Shown piece by piece: positions 21,700-32,399 of a stretch of 64,000 nt of DNA; position 1 is the first letter of the stretch; every line of letters starts with the position of its first letter. The DNA is from Aselliscus stoliczkanus (taxonomy: Eukaryota; Chordata; Mammalia; Chiroptera; Hipposideridae). Under the pieces are notes generated by a model, which worked only from the letters and a program-made list of their open reading frames with translations, was not told the origin of the DNA and did not search any database. The translations under genes and the position numbers were made by a program. The DNA lies in the NCBI GenBank assembly GCA_033961575.1, contig CM066730.1:113455523-113519522 (forward strand), written 5' to 3'.

Positions 21700-23255
21700 T
21701 CCAAAAGTCTTCCAAGGGCCATTTGTGGGAATGTTCTACTGTAGGTAACTAGCCACCATTCCCACCACAGAAATATCTTCTACTGGGCTTTCTATTGGGT
21801 CTCAGAGCTGAGTTGGGAATTGTCTGCTCACCCATAGGTGGGATCATCATGAAGTTATTGAAGCTTAAGCTTCAGGCCTACCACTTACTTGTCTGGGCTA
21901 CTTCCAAGACCCCAGCAATATGGTTGAGTGTTGTAAATTCAGAGTACCTTAGTTTAGTCCCTGCCAAGAAAACTTGGATTGCTCTGAAATCTTACAGCTG
22001 ATTTATGATAAAAAACCTTGATATTTTCCAAATTTGACAACAGTCCTAAAAATGACCTTGGGAGTAGTGAGCTTTGAGACAGAAACTTTTTTAATCTGTC
22101 AGTAATGACAAAAGAAATTGGTCAACCATTCTAGAGAAAGATGAATTATCTTTCAATTCCCTTTATATAAAATATTACAAAATCATTATCACTTAGAGAA
22201 TGTGCAGCCAAAATATAGGAAAAAATATGTAGATTATGTCATCAAATTAGTAAAATATTGTTAATTTTTGGATTTTGGGATCTTTGTGATATTTGTCAGC
22301 TTTTCAAAATTTGTAATTAGTTGTAATTTCTCATTCTAGATGAATTTCATTTTTAAACGTAACTGTTTTATATTCATAACTTGTATTCCTTTTCTTAAAA
22401 GATTCTCCCAAATTGTATTAGCGTCAGACTTTATAAAACCTGGACCTACCTTTGTACCCACCCCACTCTCTCTCAGCCTTATTTGTGTATTGAACTGCTT
22501 TTGCCTTCCTGTAGGAAGTTGACAGAGCTCACCAAAGGCTTGCTTGCTAGCTCTTCATTTCTTGGAAGAAAGGGGAAATCACCTTGAAAAGTTAGCTTAG
22601 GATGTTGATCCCAGTGGAGCCAGATAGTAGTACACCAGTATTTTCTTGTGTCCACTTGTCTCACAGGTATGGCTGGGGGTCTGTATTGTTCATAGCTTTT
22701 ACCTCTCCTCATCTGAGACATGGCATGGGCTAGCCACAGGGCTGGCTGTGAGAACTGGTTCGTTAATATGCACACCCATTCATCCAATAACTCTAGCTCT
22801 CCTGGTGGGGTGGGGCACATGCCCTGCCATCTTAGTGAAATTTATGGTAGGTCCTAAGTCTTCCCCTTAGCAGAGGCCATCTGCATGTACTCTTCAGACT
22901 CCAGTCTCCCATTCGTAGAAATCCTGGCCCCTACATCATGGTCTCTAGTACCTGGAGCACAAATGACTCTCAGGCATGACATTTCCTCCCAGGACACCGG
23001 TGAATTCAGGCACTGATTCTCGAAAATTCTGAGCTACAGTATAAGCAACTGTAGACTGTACTTAATGCTAAATAAGTTTTGAGTATAGTAACTATTTTCT
23101 AAATTTAAAATTAGGAAAAACAGTGGGAAAATTTTTAGTGTCTCTCTGGGGATTATGAAAATAAATACCAAAAATCTGAAGTGTCCTGAAAAATCCAGAA
23201 AACATGTAATTAAAGAGAAGTTTGAGGTGAAGGGATTAAGAAGTACAAATTAGCA
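21700..23255. other. Unassigned DNA
   Basis: No element could be named. The part from 22500 to 23020 is more GC-rich and less decayed-looking than its surroundings. Frames there (minus 22479-22820, plus 22646-22870) show no recognisable domain and have no splice or start context I would defend. Confidence 0.4.
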
Positions 23256-23259
23256 GTTA

Positions 23260-23455
23260 TAAAAATAGACATGGGGATGTAAAGTACAGCATAGGGAACA
23301 TAATAACATTGTAATAACTATGTATGTTGTCAGAGAGGTACTAGACTTATTGGGGTAGTCACTTTGTAAGTCATATAAATGTTTAATCACTATGTTGTAC
23401 ACCCAAAACTAATATAATATTGTCTGTCAACTTTAATTGAAAAAAAACTTTTTTT
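23260..23455 (+). mobile_element. Old L1 3'UTR fragment
   Basis: GGATGTAAAGTACAGCATAG, then GTAATAACTATGTATG and a GTTGTACACCCAAAACTAAT-like end followed by A's is a diverged L1 3' end. The same pattern is seen in minus orientation at 35464-35650. Confidence 0.8.
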
Positions 23456-23634
23456 GAGCAGTTTGCTGGTGTTTTAGATGACCCCTGATTGTTGTACAAT
23501 TTAAATTTGTTCAGTTGCCCTTCACACTTCCTCTCTTCCCTTGTCGTCAGATTAGCAAGATCATTTCTTGCTGCTGTCTATGGACCTGCCAGTTAACAGC
23601 CCCTCTTTACAGTAGAGCTAGTGGCCTTGAGGGT

Positions 23635-23860
23635 GACTCTGGAGCCAGGCGGTTTGGGTGGATATCTCAGATCTGTTGCATAAGAGTATGAACCCTAGGG
23701 AAGTTATTTAACCTAACTGCTCTTTAGTTTCCTCATATATGAAATGGCAGATAACAATGTACCTGGAGTTCATGAGTTGTCGTAGGGATTAACTAAAATA
23801 AAACTGCTTAGAACAGTGCCTGGAAAATAATGGGTTCGCAACAAATGTTTGTTACTGTCA
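23635..23860 (+). mobile_element. MIR SINE fragment
   Basis: TCTGGAGCCAGGCGGTTTGG, then AGTTATTTAACCTAACTGCT, GTTTCCTCATATATGAAATG and a CAGTGCCTGG-like end follow the MIR order over nearly its whole length. Confidence 0.8.
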
Positions 23861-23879
23861 ATCTCTTATTACTTATTTC

Positions 23880-25170
23880 AAATTTTCTACAGATTTAGAA
23901 ACTAGGTAATCAGGCTTATTCAAACTCTAAATAAGGTAAAATTAAATGGTCTTTGAGTGATTGCCTAGCCAGCTAGCCCATGAGACAAATGCTTGAACAT
24001 TAGCACAGCTATCTTACTTAGGCAGGAAAAAGCTTTAATGAGGCATCATTCTGTTAAGAAGGGATACTTACCTGATCTGCTTATTTTGATCAACAGAATC
24101 ATGACTGAGTATTGGTCCAGCAGAGAATTTTAATGTTATACAAAAGTATTCTTTAAGTCTTTATAAAGACAACAAAAAATAAGATGACAATGGCTCAGCC
24201 TCAAATACAAGCGTATAATTTATGAGTAGCTATATTAAACATGAGGTGTAGAACAAACTTGAATATTCTGTTCTGATGTTGATCTCTAATACTTTCTGTG
24301 CAGGCTCTGGTGACACCCTTAGTCAGTAGTGGATAAAGGAAATGTCTCTGTCCCCAATTTAATCATCTTCCATCGTCCTGGTTTCCACAAGCTTCAGCAG
24401 TTGTTTCATTCGTTTAGCTCTCCTTTCTTCTTATTTTCCGAGAACAGATCTATGTAATGCTGAAATTTCCAGTGAACAGCTGGCTTCAGCCTAATTGTAA
24501 GACAAAGTTTCTTGTCTCTGATATGAAAGTGAGTGGAGATTATGATGCCCAGCACATAATATCTCTCAATAATTATTTATTAAATGAATGGATAATTGCT
24601 CTAGTTTTCAGCAGGAAGAGAATGATGTACATGGTCTAGAAAAACTTCCTCCAAATGCACAGATATCATTGACCCTAAAATGTTGTGTTTTCTATGCCAC
24701 AGTATCAAATAGCATCCTGGCTTCTCCAGCCAGGATTTGTAATGTTTAATGCAGACACGTAACCATCTATACACAATGCCATGTATACATAAACTGTATG
24801 ACATTTGTTCTGTTGGATCAGAGATATTTTTAGCTTGGTTTGACTGGATGGGTAACATTGTTCAGTAACAGATTGCAGATTGTAGTTGTTAAGCATATTA
24901 AATCTGTTTAAATTGAATTTTCTATTTATTTTGCTTGAAATTCTGAACTCTCATTTGTTTATGGTCAATCTCTTACAAAGCCTTCAGTTTATGAGTACTA
25001 AATGCACTAAGAGCAATGATTTTATTAAATTTTCTCTGCTAGAGATTATAATAAACATCCAAACATTTGATAAGGAAAAATAAAAGACAGCAGTTAAGAA
25101 ATTAGTGTCTTAAAACCAGGACTATTTTGAAAACAAACTTAAACGTTTGCCATGAGTGAAAAAATTTAAA
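23880..25170. other. Mostly unassigned DNA
   Basis: Apart from a short L2-type ending near 24545-24590 (GCCCAGCACATAATATCTCT), nothing is recognised. Short frames here carry no motif. Confidence 0.4.
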
Positions 25171-25178
25171 ATTTAGTT

Positions 25179-25192
25179 GCGCCATCTAGTGG
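25179..25192 (-). promoter_or_regulatory. Candidate CTCF-binding motif
   Basis: On the minus strand the sequence is CCACTAGATGGCGC. It fits the core of the CTCF consensus (CCASYAGRKGGCR) at every position and is preceded by TTCA. CTCF organises chromatin loops and insulators in vertebrates. The motif is not inside a recognised transposon. One motif match does not prove binding, and none of the other CCACTA occurrences I checked in the window complete the motif. Confidence 0.5.
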
Positions 25193-25629
25193 TGAACTGT
25201 TATATGACTTTAGTGAGGAGATTTTAGTTTTTCATGTTAAAATTTTATTCTTTGTTCTCATAAATAGAAAAAAGTATTTAATAGACTAACTATTTTATTG
25301 TGTCACTTAAATTAACAAAACTTACTCCACATGAAAATAATTGTCACTACTAAATGAATCTAAATAGACAAAGACATTTGCTAGCCAACTCAAATTCCAA
25401 ATAATTATTTTTCTCAATTAGTCTAAGAACTAGCATCAACATTGATATCTATGTCTATATCTATGTCTATGTTTTAAATCCATATATCATCTTGAAACTA
25501 TATAAGAAAACTTAGGCCTCATACAACTTAATAAAAGTGTTCTAAGTGTGACATGTGAAAAATGTCAATCAATCAGAAGATAATTTGGAAATCAAGATTA
25601 GATGTGTACCTAAACGTAATAAACTGTTG

Positions 25630-25815
25630 TGGTTAGCAGGGGCTTTAGGTCAAGCTACTTGAGTTCAAATTCTGGCACCACCGCTTATTAGTTGTATGGC
25701 CGTTGTGTTTCAGTGTCTTCATCTATAAAATGAAACTAATACTGCCCCTCATGTAGAGTTGTGAGGTTAAATTAGATACTTCATGGAAAGCACTTGGAAC
25801 CATATTTGATACAGA
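25630..25815 (+). mobile_element. MIR SINE fragment
   Basis: TACTTGAGTTCAAATTCTGG, CACCACCGCTTATTAGTTGT and CATCTATAAAATGAAACTAA in order match the MIR consensus closely enough for identification. Confidence 0.8.
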
Positions 25816-25819
25816 ATAC

Positions 25820-26370
25820 GTTAGTTGAAAAAATTTTCCTAACATCATTACTGACTTTGTTTCGCGTATTTGTGAATTTCTTGGTGTTGATTTGGTGTGT
25901 AACTGAATTGTGCCAAGTAGTCAGGTATTTGTTTGGCAAGCCATTCGGAATTGCTTAGTTCCCTGACTCGTGAAGTGTTCCCACCCTGGAAGGGACTCTT
26001 CATTGCAGTTTTAAGCGGAACCCAAATCCCATTCTCCAACATTATATCTATGGTCAGTCATTCACTCTCCAAATTCAGCTTTCTCTCCCAGAATTTCAGC
26101 ACTGAACTGGAAAGCAGAGATGGTGTGTTTGTTCCTGGGCATGATCAAAGCCTGTTGATTTTCTCCTCAGAGCTTCAAAACCAAGGTTTGGTTTTAGTCT
26201 TTCCTGATAGCAAAGTGTGATCAGAAAAGGTGGAAGGACAGACTCGATATTTGCATATATATTCCAGGAAAATAGCACACTGGATTGACCATGTTAGAAG
26301 ACTTTTTCTTTTACCTTTAGAAAGGTGTCTGCCATGAAAATACCTCCCTTCTTCCAGGATCTACTTGCAG
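25820..26370. other. Unassigned DNA
   Basis: No element recognised. Overlapping frames on both strands between 25848 and 26278 look like chance openings in a GC-balanced stretch and have no family motif. Confidence 0.4.
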
Positions 26371-26379
26371 ATTCTTTTA

Positions 26380-26610
26380 AGAGCATGGATTGTGGATTCA
26401 GAGGTGCCTAGTTTTAAATCTTAGCTTCATCATTTAATAGGAGAATAACCTTGACAAATTATTGAGGCTCTGTGGGCCTTTGTTTCTGCATTTGTGAAAG
26501 AGAAATCATAGAACCTATCTCAAAAGTTGTTCCGTGAATTAAGTGAACTATTATGTACATATAAAGCACTTAGATTAATGCCTGGTAGATAGTAAACTAT
26601 ATATAAGGGT
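26380..26610 (+). mobile_element. MIR SINE fragment
   Basis: GAGCATGGATTGTGGATTCA, AACCTTGACAAATTATTGAG, an AGAACCTATCTCAAAAG-like block and TAAAGCACTTAGATTAATGC preserve the MIR order. Confidence 0.75.
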
Positions 26611-26887
26611 TAGTTGTTACACAGTTATTATTTGTGGATATTCATTATTCTGTGGAGCATGAATGTTGTATCTTTCTAGAAATTTCAAATTTAACATAAT
26701 CCAAGACTTATTCTTCACTGTCACCTTTTGTTACGTTTTCCCATATACTCTCTTCTTGATTCTGGTCTTGAATTTTCTTTGCCTCCTCCCAGTCTTTTAT
26801 TTCCAGTTTTTCTTTTTAGATGGTATTGTCCACTTGAGAAACTCTTTTTTTTCCTTTTAATACGTTTTCTCTAACCCTTTTACTTCT

Positions 26888-27058
26888 TTTTTTTAATTTC
26901 TTTTTTTATTATGTTAGTTTCAGGTATACAAAACAACATAATGATTAGACATTTACACTCCTCATGAAGTGATAACCCCCTCAAGTCTATCACCCCTCTG
27001 ACTTCGTATATAGCTGCTACATTGCTGTTGTCTATATTCCCTATGCCATCCTGTAAAA
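26888..27058 (-). mobile_element. Old L1 3'UTR fragment
   Basis: Starting at the T-rich left edge, GTTAGTTTCAGGTATACAAA and a CCCCTCTGACTTCGTATATA-like section are the reverse complement of the L1 3' end. The copy at 35464-35650 is close in sequence, so they belong to one subfamily. Confidence 0.8.
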
Positions 27059-27113
27059 AAAAATACAAAACATATCTATATGTGCGTGTATATATATGTG
27101 TATATATTATGTC

Positions 27114-27343
27114 GGGGGTGACAAAAAATGTATACAAGGGGACACTTGGATCAATGTTGCTCAAGCAGTAGTTTGCCGTAATCAGAAATGTCTGGATGCT
27201 GATGGTAACCACTTTGAGCACCTCTTGTAATTACAAAAGTAAAATGTGACTTGTATTCTAATATGACTTGTTGTCAGTATATATCTAGTATTACAATTTT
27301 AATAATTTTTTCCTTTCTTAAAATGTGTATACTTTTTTTTGGC
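27114..27343. mobile_element. Inverted-repeat MITE, copy 1
   Basis: The left end GGGGGTGACAAAAAATGTAT is mirrored by AAATGTGTATACTTTTTTTT at the right. The interior (GCTCAAGCAGTAGTTTGCCG, AACCACTTTGAGCACC) is the reverse complement of the element at 31680-32345. Length is about 230 bp with no coding capacity. The right terminus is cut short at GGC before a CT repeat. No convincing TSD separates it from the flanking TA- and CT-rich sequence, so the superfamily is left open. Confidence 0.75.
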
Positions 27344-27404
27344 TCTCTCTCTCTATGTATATATATATTTGACATTCAATATTATTCTACTTAAGTTGCA
27401 CTGT

Positions 27405-27535
27405 ACACCCTTTTCCTTCTTACCAGGGAATTCCTCAAGGGCACAAACTGTATTTATTCTTTATATATTTCTGATACCTTGTATAGACCCAAATCCATAG
27501 TAGGTGCCCAATAAAACATTTGTGAATAAAATATA
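27405..27535 (+). mobile_element. L2 LINE 3' end fragment
   Basis: TTCCTCAAGGGCACAAACTG, then AAATCCATAGTAGGTGCCCA and an AATAAAACATTTGTGAATAA-like end are the standard L2 terminus. Confidence 0.75.
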
Positions 27536-27604
27536 TAGAAAAACCAGTTTGCAATTATACCTGAAGTTTTTGATTGCCTCAGAATAGAATACCCACAATT
27601 ATAA

Positions 27605-27775
27605 TTTTTGTTATTTACCTAGTATCTATTAAATATTAGGCATTGTACTGAGTTTTATGTAGCATGGTCTCATTTAATGGCATTAACAGTTTTGGTAGCA
27701 AATCCTGTTAGTTTTATTTTACGAATTAGGAAGCTGAGTTTTAGAACATACAAATTGTTCAAGGTGTCACTGTTA
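27605..27775 (-). mobile_element. MIR SINE fragment
   Basis: TCTCATTTAATGGCATTAAC, TTTATTTTACGAATTAGGAA and GCTGAGTTTTAGAACATACA in this order are a reverse-oriented MIR. The plus-strand frame that overlaps it is a shadow. Confidence 0.65.
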
Positions 27776-28298
27776 ATGGCCAAAACCCATTATCCTGAAA
27801 GAGCCCCCTGTTTGTTACCAGATGAGTCAATTTTTTATTCCTCCTGGTATATCAGTTTAGGATGGAGCCACATTCCTTTGGTTTCCTATCTCCTGCAGGC
27901 AAGTGCCTTTGCTGAACTTCTCCAAAGAACTACACATTTGAGAGATTGCAAATTTAAATACCCCAGGATCCGTACAGAGAAGAGCATTTGTTGTGTGAGG
28001 GTATGGGTTGCGTCCAAAAGATCAGATCTTACCAAACTCTAATACTGTCAGTAGGAAAAGCTAACCCTTGTTGGCAGATATTCTAATTTTTCAAGAGCAT
28101 CTGGAAATCTTGAATTTTGTGTATAGCCTCTAAATTCAATACCTAAGTTTTAAATGGTCCACAGTTGAAAAAAACACTACACTATACAGTCCAAACAAGA
28201 CAGGCCTGTGGGCCATATCTAACCTCAGGCACCAGTTTGCAGCCTCTGACCTATACATAAAAACAGCCAAGTCCCTGGTTTCTCAGCTCTGTAACTGA

Positions 28299-28381
28299 GA
28301 CATACACAGGTCTGAGCTGCAAATGGCTCCAGTGACATACACAGGTCCAGTGACATACACAGGTCTGAGCTGCAAATGGCT
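28299..28381 (+). repeat. Local tandem duplication with partial middle unit
   Basis: GACATACACAGGTCTGAGCT starts a unit of about 35 bp at 28299. A truncated unit of about 18 bp follows, then the full unit again, with near identity. The unit edges share CAGTGACATACACAGG. This looks like replication slippage with an internal deletion. Confidence 0.85.
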
Positions 28382-28499
28382 GTCACTGGCCTAGGGGCTG
28401 CACGGCCAATACCAGGCAGTATAGCTCATCTATCAGCAAATAGATTGCTGTGTAAAATTTTTTAAAATTGTCTCTTTTAAATGTTTTTTCGTTTTCCTG

Positions 28500-28585
28500 T
28501 TTTTCCCCTTCCTCTTCCCCTTCTCCTCCCGCCTCTCCCTGCCCTCCCCGCTCCTCCTTCTCCTCTCCCTCCTCCTTCTCCATGC
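28500..28585. repeat. Polypyrimidine (CT-rich) tract
   Basis: About 80 bases of nearly pure C and T with TCCTCCTTCTCC-type units, a polypurine tract on the other strand. Such tracts can form triplex DNA. The Glu/Gly-rich minus frame over it is an artefact. Confidence 0.85.
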
Positions 28586-28911
28586 TGATTACTACTGGGA
28601 ACCTAATAATTCCTATTTGCAGCAAACTCAACCATGTTCTTGATTTGGAATACCTACCTGACTCTTTGGGGTTCCTATGTAAACATTGAAAATGTTTAAT
28701 TCTCTGTGAAGAAAAACAACTATTCACAATAATTCATTTGATGGGGTAAGAAACTATAGAGGAATAACCAAATACTTAGAAGGTTAAAAAAAAATAATAA
28801 AATGAGCCCCACTGAAGGAAAGAGGGAGGGAGGGAGAAAGAGTTTATACCAGCATCCTGGTTCTAATTACCCAAAATTGCCTGGCTTCTAAATCTTCATC
28901 TCCGTTTCTGA

Positions 28912-29065
28912 CCTTTTTTCAAATGAGCCTAATCCTTTAACTGTCCAGGCTAGACTCCAAGCTCCATGAGGTTAGGAATCTTGTCTGTCTTTTCACAGCA
29001 GCACCCCCAGGTTCTAGCACATTGCCTTAACATACAGTAGGGGTTCAATAAATATTTGTTAATTG
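28912..29065 (+). mobile_element. L2 LINE 3' end fragment
   Basis: GCTAGACTCCAAGCTCCATG, CTTGTCTGTCTTTTCACAGC and CAATAAATATTTGTTAATTG are a well-preserved L2 terminus. Confidence 0.85.
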
Positions 29066-29350
29066 ATTCCTGGATGTTTCACTTGTATGTCATCCTGTCA
29101 CCCCAAATCTAATATGTTCAAATCTAATGTGTCTGAAATTCAACTCCCTTCTGAACAGCTCCGTTTGTATAAATGGTCTTATTTTCTCATTCACACAGGC
29201 TTGGGAGTGTCAAGACATCTTTGGGACACTCCCCCCACTCTCCCACCTGCCTTTGCCCCTCCTGTCAAATCACCAAGACCTGTGAATCTTCTGACAATAA
29301 TGCCTGTCTTTTCCTTCCCCCTGCACATCACTTTAGTTCAAGCCCTTGTT
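29065..29350 (+). mobile_element. Probable L2-like LINE relic
   Basis: The C-rich sequence with GTGTCTGAAATTCAACTCCC and AATCACCAAGACCTGTGAAT has the look of the L2 3' region, upstream of the part that forms the usual 3' end. It follows another L2 end directly, so this would be a second fragment. No frame is intact. Confidence 0.4.
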
Positions 29351-29854
29351 ACCTTACGCAGCCTGGGACTATTGCAAGAATTGGTTAATTTTTCTCCTCA
29401 GGTTTTGTGTCTTTCTCTCCCTAATCTAATCTGTTTATCAAGAAAAAGAAATTTTTGAAGACTTTAGCCTCTTACTAAGCAACTCTTTATGCTTTCCCAT
29501 CATTTATTACTAAGTCTATACTTAGCTTTTTATTGTAGACCAGCCACAATTTATTCATACCTAAACTCCAGTCTTAATTTTCCATTATGTCTTTACTCAA
29601 ATCCTCTGCTTTAGTCAGAATGGCTCCATTGGTAGGTCAAGCACAGATGTTTTCTTTTTCACTTATGATATTTTCTTAACTTCTTCCAGTTAAATAAATC
29701 TAGCACCAAATTTCTGTTCTCTACTCGTTTTTTTTTGTGTGTGTGAGACAATGCTTGTCTTCCTTTCCTCCCCCACCCCATATGAATTTCCCTGATACTC
29801 TGCCACACTCGATATATCATGAATATGGAATACGTTTCAGATACTGTTTTGTAG

Positions 29855-30125
29855 GGGCAGTGAGTATTGTGGTCCTCTGTCTACACTCTGGAGCCAGGCA
29901 ACTGACATTATCAAATCCTGTGGCTACCACTCTCTCTCCATCCTGGTAACTTCAGTGAAGTTACTAAACCTCGTTGTGCCTTAATTACTTCTACTTACTT
30001 TTACTAATTACTTCTACTCTACATTTGAGATAAAGATAATGTCTGACAAGATTGCCAGAGGATTAAATGAATCATCACAGGTAAATCAATGCCTGGCACA
30101 AGGTAAGCACTAAAGAATAATAATA
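29855..30125 (+). mobile_element. MIR SINE fragment
   Basis: GGAGCCAGGCAACTGACATT, a TTCAGTGAAGTTACTAAACC-like block, a GAGGATTAAATGAATCATCA-like block and ATGCCTGGCACAAGGTAAGC follow MIR order across most of the element. Confidence 0.8.
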
Positions 30126-30279
30126 AACGTTATTTGTTTTTTTATGTGTATGGCATTTTTCCATAAATTATTTGTAAGCTTTTTCAAGCCTGACATTTCC
30201 ATATTCCCTTTGTCTTGCACAGTGGAGGCTCACAGGAAGAGTGTGTGATGATGCAAAAGTTCATAGTGGTCAGGAGACC

Positions 30280-30490
30280 GAGCATATCAGATTAGGCGGG
30301 TCTCTCGACTTCTGTGAGACCCCCCTTTGCTCATGTGTAAAATGGAAATAACTTTCTCTTACATTTATACAGTGTAATAAAGTGTTTCATGTACAATAAC
30401 TCATTTATTATCTGCCTACCTACCTCACATAGAAGATAATTTACCTGAGCCATGTTGGAAACTGAGGCATACAAATGTAAACTATATTAT
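30280..30490. mobile_element. Two short MIR-like fragments
   Basis: TTTGCTCATGTGTAAAATGG looks like the plus-strand MIR core. Further on, GTTGGAAACTGAGGCATACA looks like the reverse-strand core. They are likely two independent, very old insertions. Confidence 0.5.
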
Positions 30491-30499
30491 GAAGGTGTT

Positions 30500-31670
30500 C
30501 AATTAGTGCTTTTTGAAGAATGAAATCAAATGTTTGTTTTTCTTTTTCCCCTTCCCCCATAATGTAAACTTTCTATAAAAACAATTTTATAAAATATTTT
30601 TAGTTAAAAGTGTCCCAGTCTTCTAGTGGATCATCCTTCCCTCTCCCCCACCTCCCAAAACCATTATTGTTTCTAGAAGGGCAAGTGGTGAATGTGAATG
30701 GGGGCACCTGGTCCTTTGGTATACTGGTTTCTGGAGAAATAGTAGGAATTCCAAAAATTTCTTAAAATACTGTTCTAACTCTTGTTCCATAGAGGTTAAT
30801 TTTTTGCCTGTTGTTTGTGAGGGTAGTTACTGTCTCTTTTCTCTTTTCTGAGGAAAAAGAGAGGTTAGACTTAGAAAAAGGGAAGTAGAGTAAGCGAGGT
30901 ATAGAAAACCAAATAATCGTCATGGGAGAAAAGAAAACTGGAAATTTTCTTTTAGATTAAAAATGAATAAGAGGCAGAGCCATACAAAATGAATATGATT
31001 TTGTAAGGCAAGAAACTGTGACTCATTTAGCCTTTGAGAAGCAGAATATTATCGAAAACATAGTAAATATAATGAGTACAGAAGGGTATATGATATGGCC
31101 CACTGTGGGAATTTCTAGGCTGGCTTCTGTGCTAATTATTAAGTATCCCAGCTCTCATTCCATATTCAAACTAAGCATCCATAAACTTCACTTTCTGGCA
31201 GGATGAGACATAGGAAGATATTCAAATACCAAAGTAACTATGGAAATAAGAGGAACAAAGAAGAACTCTTGAAAGTCTCTGGGTAAAGATAAAAGGAAAA
31301 CAGAATAAAGAAGATCTCACAGCAGGGGCTTGTGACAGATCTCCATATCGGGAAGTCAGGAAGATGAAGTGCAACAAAGCTGAATCTCCACATCCAGGGA
31401 GATTATCCATAGATTTCAACCACCTAGTTAACTTTCAGATAACTTGCTCAGGAGAACAGAACTGGAAACGTATAAAACATAAGTTTAATTTTCTCAGTAA
31501 ATGATGCAAACAGAGTAGCAAGAATTTTGAAAATGGTCTTATATTCTGAAGATTTTATAGACTGCCTGAATAGCTTGGGAGGGACTGATCTTAGATTAAC
31601 CAAATTCTAAGTATGAACATTATTCCAAAATGTTAGGAAACAAAGTTTAACTTGCTTATAAATTTGATGG
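30500..31670. other. Unassigned AT-rich DNA
   Basis: No gene or element recognised. Short frames on both strands carry no motif. Confidence 0.45.
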
Positions 31671-31679
31671 GTATATACA

Positions 31680-32345
31680 GGGGTGCCAAAGAAATGTATA
31701 CATATTTTAAGAAGGGAAAAAACGGCATTAGAATTGTAATACTCAATATATACCAATAACAAAAGATGAATGCAAGTCACGTTTGACTTCTGCTGTTACA
31801 AGAGTTGCTCAAAGTAGTTACCATCAACGTCCAGACACTTCCTTTTTTTTTTCCTTGTTTTTTTTTTTCTTTTGGGGAATTGGGGGAGGGGAACAGCGTT
31901 GGCGAATCGGGGAAGGGGAACAGACAAGCTGCTGTCTTTTTGTTCTTCAGTCTAGTTGTGGAAGACGTTGGTTGCTTCACTGGCCCATGTTGGTATCGTC
32001 ATTGCGCTCTTCCCGGATGAGGCAGATCATCGCAGGCCTCTGGATGTCACTCACCGCGGCTCTTGGCAGCTCACGCTGGCTGCCAGCCGCTCACCGTAGC
32101 CTATGGCAGCCCACTGCAGCAGGGGCTGCAGCCCACACCATCGCTCCAGGTGGAGCTGTTGTTAGCGGTAAAGGGCAGTGTCACTGGCCCTCATATGTGG
32201 GATCCGAACCGGGGCCGCTGGCATCCCAAAACCAGCTCTTAACTGATGCGCCACTCGGCCGGCCCCAGACACTTTTGATTACAGTGAATTACTGCTTGAG
32301 CAATGGTGACCGACGTGCCCCTTGTATACATTTTTTTGGCACCCC
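31680..32345. mobile_element. Inverted-repeat MITE, copy 2, split by a SINE
   Basis: The left end GGGGTGCCAAAGAAATGTAT and right end TTGTATACATTTTTTTGGCA plus CCCC form a terminal inverted repeat. Removing the SINE at 31841-32264 and one TSD copy leaves about 230 bp, the same length as copy 1, of which it is the reverse complement. No transposase is encoded. Flanks are CAG at 31678-31680 and CAG just after the C run, which could be a 3-bp TSD or chance. Confidence 0.85.
31841..32264 (-). mobile_element. Long composite SINE (copy F) inside the MITE
   Basis: A minus-strand full-length copy with T-rich tail, TTGGGGAATTGGGGGAGGGG (the C-rich tail of the sense strand), composite body and head ending GGCCGGCC. 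The direct repeat CCAGACACTT at 31831-31840 and 32265-32274 is an exact TSD taken from the MITE. A part of the body carrying the CTCGCACAGCCC block of other copies is missing. The 219-residue plus-strand frame across it is an artefact. Confidence 0.93.

Positions 32346-32346
<1 letters not shown>

Positions 32347-32390
<44 letters not shown>
32347..32390. repeat. (GT)n microsatellite
   Basis: An alternating GT run of about 40 bases starts immediately at the MITE right end (CACCCCCAGTGTG). Such runs are highly variable in length. The junction may hide the MITE target site. Confidence 0.9.
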
Positions 32391-32399
32391 TGTATGTTC

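Noticed and set aside
28383..28727. Glu/Gly-rich minus-strand frame
   Set aside because: Produced by the polypyrimidine tract at 28500-28585.
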